Source of the DNA: Metridium senile | Lineage: Eukaryota; Cnidaria; Anthozoa; Actiniaria; Metridiidae | Assembly: GCA_949775045.1 (NCBI GenBank) | Contig: OX459100.1 | Location: forward strand, 19,541,268 to 19,605,267 | Length of the DNA stretch: 64,000 nucleotides | Direction: 5' to 3' | Part shown: positions 52,730-64,000 of the stretch, one piece after another | Layout: each line of letters begins with the position of its first letter | Position numbering within the stretch: the first letter of the stretch is position 1 | The notes under the pieces: model-generated | Databases searched by the model: none | Seen by the model: only the letters and a program-made list of their open reading frames with translations | What the model was told of the DNA's origin: nothing | Made by a program: the position numbers and the translations under genes

Positions 52730-53044
52730 GTTATTTAATGCGACTTAGCGCGATTTAAGGCACTAATAGTTGCGGTTACACTAGGCATTTTACCCGTGGG
52801 TAAATCGCTCTAAACCACAGGGAACGGGTATGGTTACACTTGAGCTCAAAATTCAATTTCCCGTGGTGAACTTATTTTTAATAGTGGGCGGTTAACTAAA
52901 CAACACAGGCTCTCCTTTCCTTCTCTCCCCCCAACGTTTTGGCCTAGCTGACAGGACGTCTTCGTGTTTATATTCATGTCATAATTTTCGCCATTTTGTA
53001 GAGGAATCTGTTTGCATATTTTGTAAGTAGTTTGTGATATAAAA

Positions 53045-53245
53045 ATGTATAGTTCTGCTTCATTTGCTGTTGGAAGTATTCATCAAGGTCACGAACTTTT
53101 TAGTGACACATCTAGAGGCAGACAATGTACTTTTATGAGTCTTTCAGCTTTGTTATGTGCTCAGTCGCTGCCAATGCCGCTCTGGACAACCAAAGTCGTC
53201 GATCATATCTTATTTGATGGTGATACTACTCGAAAAATTATGTAG
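53045..53245 (+). pseudogene. fragment resembling a C76-type (tegument-like) cysteine protease domain of mobile elements
   Basis: A 66-aa frame with GSIHQGHELFSDTSRGRQCT, then SLSALL, MPLWTTKVVD and ILFDGD. This resembles an N-terminal protease-like domain found next to PIF1-type helicases in animal mobile elements: G-S-x-H-Q-G with a Cys after GRQ. Only the start of the domain is present and the frame ends at 53243-53245. No helicase is nearby. Family assignment is from memory of the pattern and is tentative. Confidence 0.4.
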
Positions 53246-53826
53246 GTTGCCAAGTTTCAGTAGCAAAGAACTGTTTTCTTGGTAAATGTATGTTGACTGA
53301 TTTTGTTCTAATATGGGTGGAAAATTTCCTTTTACCATGATTGAATGTGGAGTGTGCGGATGAGGTGGCTTGATATAGTGGACTAATTAAAGATTTTGAT
53401 TTCTTTGACGACGTTGGTAGCAGCAGAGGACTATGAAGATAATTGTGTATATACCAGCGAGGTATAGAGTGAAGTGTACTGTAAAGTCTTGAGCGTATAT
53501 CATTGGTTCTGGTCGTTCTCGGTAGATCAACGTTCACGTGCGTACTCAGTTTCATATTCGTAAGCTAGAAGTAGGTGTGGTCGTTGATGTAGAATGTATT
53601 ACTGTTGAACAGATTAGATCAATGCAATATGCAAAGCCAAGTATATTTCAAGTGCTCAGAGTTAATAATATGAAATAATGCCTATGATATTCTGAACGAA
53701 ATGTTGAAATGTTTTAGTATCCACCCGGATCAAAAGGAAATTGTGAAATAAATGCAATAATAATATTTGATTTCATTTGACGTTTCGATTCTTTAAGCAT
53801 GTTAACATTGAGGTACTGTTTGTTAA

Positions 53827-54369
53827 AGTGCTTATAGCCTCTAGAATTGGGAAAAAGTGGAGAAATCTACAAGCCTCCAATAAATAATTACCGTTGTCAG
53901 AATTTGATTTGAAGCAATTGGGAATATTTTACAGAGGTTTAAATATAACTATGGCCACGCCCTGGCCGGGATTTTTGGGTCTGGGTCGTATCACCGGAAA
54001 TGACGTCAAAGATTACCAGGTAAAACTGTCAAAATCAACTTTGAGAATAAACGAAGAAGTAATACAAATTGAAATATACTTTCTAAAACCGTGTTCGACT
54101 TGTATTGCATCTGACAACTTCAACCATGATTCAACAAGTCGCTTTAGAACGCATACGCAGGCTCAGAGTAATGTTTGACGTCACGTTAAAACTCTCGACC
54201 TAGTTCTCCCAACTCACGTGCTACCTGGCACAGGAACTCCAAAACGGCACTTTCAAACCTGTATAACTCGGCCAATATTTATCCAAATGACCTGGGACAT
54301 ATATCATTTAAATTCTCTCGATATCTAGAATTTGATGAAATTGGTCCGTTTTTAGGGGTTATAAGCACT
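53827..54369. mobile_element. TTAA-flanked MITE, 543 bp
   Basis: AGTGCTTATAGCC and GGTTATAAGCACT are inverted ends flanked by TTAA at 53823-53826 and 54370-54373. The AGTGCT terminus is shared with the 309-2317 element. TCTAGAATT / AATTCTAGA-like subterminal words are also mirrored. Confidence 0.8.
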
Positions 54370-54850
54370 TTAAGGCTAACTTGTACATTAGAATATAGCA
54401 CTGTTACTGTTCATGCGTAGTTCCTTTAATTGCTTTTCACTCACAAGCTCGCGCTTGAGGTAACTATAATAAATTATTACATAATATACGTGTCAGCGAA
54501 AATAGAAAATACTGAATTACAGAAAACGATAATACTTACAAGACAAATTGCGGAAAAACTTGTGGCTACGGCGATAAACATTGACTGCCTAAATTATACG
54601 ATTTTACAAGATTATAAAACGAAAACGAGCAGAGATTTACATACGGACAAAAGACTAACGAAAACACGGTTTACTCTTGGGAACAACAAAAATGTTGTAG
54701 TGTTAGATGGCGCATCCACAGTTACAGTCTACACTACTGCATGCATTTTATATGAAATTTCTTCGAAACCTTTCATCAAGTTAAACTATAGGTAAAAAAT
54801 AGGAATGTTAAATTACATATGAACTCACAGTTCAATGTTTTACAAAGTCC

Positions 54851-61502
<6,652 letters not shown>

Positions 61503-61741
61503 GATTGTGCAGGGTGTGGATCGCTGCTCGTTCTGCTGTAATGCAATGTAATGTGGTTCTTATATAGTGTAAGAGCACTACGCTTGGCTACGCTGGGGAC
61601 AGGGAGCACAACGCTCCGGCTGAACTGTACCTTGCTCGTTTGACAACAGTACCAAGAATACTAAATTAAACGAACGGACGAACTTGTCTTCCCACTTGGC
61701 TTTAATATAATTGACTAGGATTACAATCTGTAACTAGGATT

Positions 61742-61852
61742 TAGAACAGAAGAAGAACTGAAGCAGAACTGGAACAGAACTGAAGTAGAACTGAAGTAGA
61801 ACTGAAGTAGAACTGAAGTAGAACTGAAGTAGAACTGAAGTAGAACTAACTA
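61742..61852. repeat. 12-bp tandem repeat GAAGTAGAACTG upstream of the PSD-like gene
   Basis: About nine units of GAACTGAAGTAGAACTGAAG type, the first ones more diverged, 240-350 bp upstream of the start codon. Confidence 0.9.
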
Positions 61853-61859
61853 AAAACTG

Positions 61860-62783
61860 GTGTGCAGGCGTTTAAATAATACTCATTAGCATTCTCTCAC
61901 GTGACATTACGTAATTGGAATAAACCAATAAGATTCTTCGACCCTATATAATCAAAACGAGGCTAACCTAATTAACTAATGTTAACGAAGTAAACAGAAG
62001 ATTGGAAAAACTAAGTTTTCACTATGTTTCCAGTAGCAAACTATTTAGATACACTATCGTATGGATAGTGTATCCAAAAAGGAACTTAACTGTGATATTT
62101 GTTTTCCTGGACATTATTCTCTGGCAGAGCAATTCGAGCTGAACTGACGTGACGCAATAAGGCCACGTAACAGAATATTATTCATAATTACTAAGGTGTT
62201 CGTTACTGAGAAACAAAGAGAAGAATTAACACGCCCTCGTTAATGGTAGTGTTCGGTGTGATTATGATAACTTAACCGAACATCCAGGATTAACTCAAAC
62301 ATGTTAAGTTTGCCGACAACTTGTTAACAAGTGTTTTCTTAATGAAAAACATACTAAAAACAGATAAGAAGAATGATCAACTAATGACGGAGAGCTTTGC
62401 TAATAAATACTATCTAACCCAATTGTTCTTTAAAACAGAAAACATATTTCAATTAGAAAACTGAAAGCAAGTGTTGAGCCACTTGGATTAAGTTAATTTA
62501 TGCGTTTGCAAAATTGAAGGTAAAATAATATCTGAAAGGTGTGTTACAAAAATGAGCCAATTCTTGCCTCATGACAATAGCGCATTTCACAAGTATACAC
62601 TCCCATCAAGTGTGTTTACATACGCATGCGCAATTGACACTGTAATTGGAGTGCAATGATACGAGAAACCATAATTTGTTCGTCAAGAGGTTGTCTTGTT
62701 TTTTTTCTGTGTAGCTACTTCTAAATATAGGAAAAAAATATAGGAAAATCAGAGACGACATAGGACAATTTTAAGCGATTTAA
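61860..62783. other. upstream region, no gene seen
   Basis: AT-rich sequence without coding signature between the 12-bp repeat and the right inverted repeat. GCATGCGCAATTG near 62625 is NRF1-like. Confidence 0.4.
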
Positions 62784-62811
62784 GGCGATTTAAGGACCGG
62801 CCGAGGCAGGC
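62784..62811. repeat. right inverted repeat of the 10-kb block
   Basis: GGCGATTTAAGGACCGGCCG then AGGCAGGC, inverted relative to 52705-52729. GCGATTTAAG is directly repeated just before it (62774). Confidence 0.55.
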
Positions 62812-64000
62812 CTGTAACTAGAAGACTCACGTAGAGTTTGGCAAGACTTTTGTTTCCTAGACTTACCGGATATCGTGCTTTTTCTTATTAGAAAATTAAA
62901 CCTTTACGAGTTAGAACGCGAGCGTTGAGCTAGAGAGATATCGAAAGGTTTTTATAAGAGACTAGTCATGTTTAAAGTACCTTGGGACCCCGGGGAAATT
63001 CTCGGCGCCTCTTATAGGGTTGAAAATATTTCCTTTTAGGAACCTTTAGGGGTCCTGGCTCAAAAGTCAGTTATGTAACACGACTCTGTACCTGTAAGGT
63101 ACTATTGCATTGGCCATTTTTAAAGTTTTGAACATGACGTTATGTTAAAGTGTCGACAACATTTCAAAATAGCTTTTATACTAACCTACGCCTATTAACG
63201 TTTTAAAAATCTTCAAGAACGTACTTTTTACGAGGATATTACAATGACACGTATATATATCACGTATCAGGGTCGTGAACAGGGATGTGGGATCAGGGAT
63301 CACATGCCTGGGATCCGGGAAATAGTCCGAATCAACTGGAATTAGGGATCGCAGAAGAGGGATCTGGATCGTATGAATCAATTTAGGAATCAGAACTGAC
63401 ATTTGCTGTGGGATCAGGGATAAAAAACGCGAGATTTTGTGTAAAAAATCGGGATCAATCACGAGAAAACATCCTTAGTCACGTACATGGACGACCCTAA
63501 AAAAAGGGAAAGTACTCTTATTTAGCGTCGGTAGTTCCTTCAGCTAGAAGTAAGCTGGTCTCTCAGGAAGCCAACGGTGCGCTCTTCTCCCCCCCCCCCC
63601 CCCCCCTCCTCTCTCCATCAATGCTCCGTTTTACGGGTATTTAAAGCTACACTGATTGGAAAGAAGTCGAAACAAGTGTGAGGCGCGCACTAACCAACTT
63701 AGCTACACTTGTTCCTGACGTATATATTAAATATAGTTGAGATTCTCGGGAAACAAAACTAACTGTTTCCCTCGGGACCAGTCATTAAGTGTATATTGTT
63801 TTGGGACGTTCGTGTTTATAGTTGGCCGGGGTTCAAGACAAAAATATACCGCTGGCCATATACGCAGGTGATGCATGCCGGATGTTCGTGTAAGTACGCG
63901 TCTTTCGTGTTTATGACGTCACGATCCATTATCGCGTGTCAAGGAAAGGATCGAGATTTTAACCACCTAGTATGTCCAGTACTTCTCGTTCATATACAAC
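62812..64000. other. continuation of protease copy B intron, no exon found
   Basis: 63150-63250 aligns with 48170-48275 of copy A intron 1 (CAACATTTCAAAATA, CTAACCT, GATATTACAATGACA). 63263-63440 is rich in degenerate GGGATC words. A C-run lies at 63590-63606. No RIVNGG-type exon is present before the window ends. Confidence 0.5.

Noticed and set aside
53238..53555. 105-aa minus-strand frame
   Set aside because: No recognisable family and no splice or promoter context; likely chance opposite the mobile-element fragment.
54430..54795. 121-aa plus-strand frame
   Set aside because: AT-rich and resembling no family; it sits between a MITE and PSD exon 2 and could be chance. Not enough to call a gene.

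Overview
The window looks like nuclear DNA of an early-branching animal, most likely a cnidarian and probably an anthozoan. It is AT-rich and repeat-dense, and its intron-rich genes align exon by exon with human orthologues. It also carries a phosphatidylserine-decarboxylase-like gene of the non-mitochondrial class and many copies of a short repeat with the core GACGAAGGGCTAAAGCTCG, which I associate with anthozoan genomes. The taxon call is inference.

Layout. 1-3246: no gene; a 2.0 kb TTAA-flanked foldback element. 3247-8054 (-): xylulokinase XYLB, 5 exons, 527 aa. It is head to head, 100 bp apart, with MED10 (8155-10248, +, 4 exons, 138 aa). 10400-14080: gene-free, full of inverted-repeat elements and a 33-bp tandem array. 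14082-16544 (-): PRELID3B/slowmo, 4 exons, 208 aa. It is head to head with NELFCD (17259-26075, +, 16 exons, 570 aa). These two genes are also close neighbours on human 20q13.32. 26690-27118 (+): an unrecognised single-exon 142-aa tail-anchored coiled-coil protein. 28546-29265 (+): an intronless CSRNP nuclear protein. 29270-35390: gene-free, dominated by a 2.0 kb TTAA-flanked foldback element nested inside an older repeat. 35391-47237 (-): USP10 deubiquitinase, 16 exons, 737 aa. 47867-49741 (+): a truncated trypsin-like gene lacking the catalytic His, followed by a perfect 567-bp (TTGG)n tract. 49.8-52.5 kb: duplicated promoter fragments and MITEs. 52561 (+): exon 1 of a second protease copy. 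Its intron 1 is interrupted from about 52.7 to 62.8 kb by a block with short inverted repeats at its ends. The block holds a two-exon phosphatidylserine-decarboxylase-like gene (54851-61502, -). The 5.3 kb intron of that gene contains two RLE-type non-LTR retroelements set in TAA repeats.

How it works together. The housekeeping genes (XYLB, MED10, PRELID3B, NELFCD, USP10) are complete by my splicing: every exon junction keeps frame with GT/AG and full-length family products. They are not an operon; the only regulatory coupling visible is two divergent promoter pairs. The right-hand 17 kb is a younger, rearranged region of tandem duplication and insertion. Several introns have simple repeats starting within a few bases of the 5' splice site. 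Two NELFCD introns carry tandem copies of their own 3' splice site, which is the most unusual gene-structure feature here. All exon boundaries are my manual predictions from splice consensus and family alignment, without transcript support.
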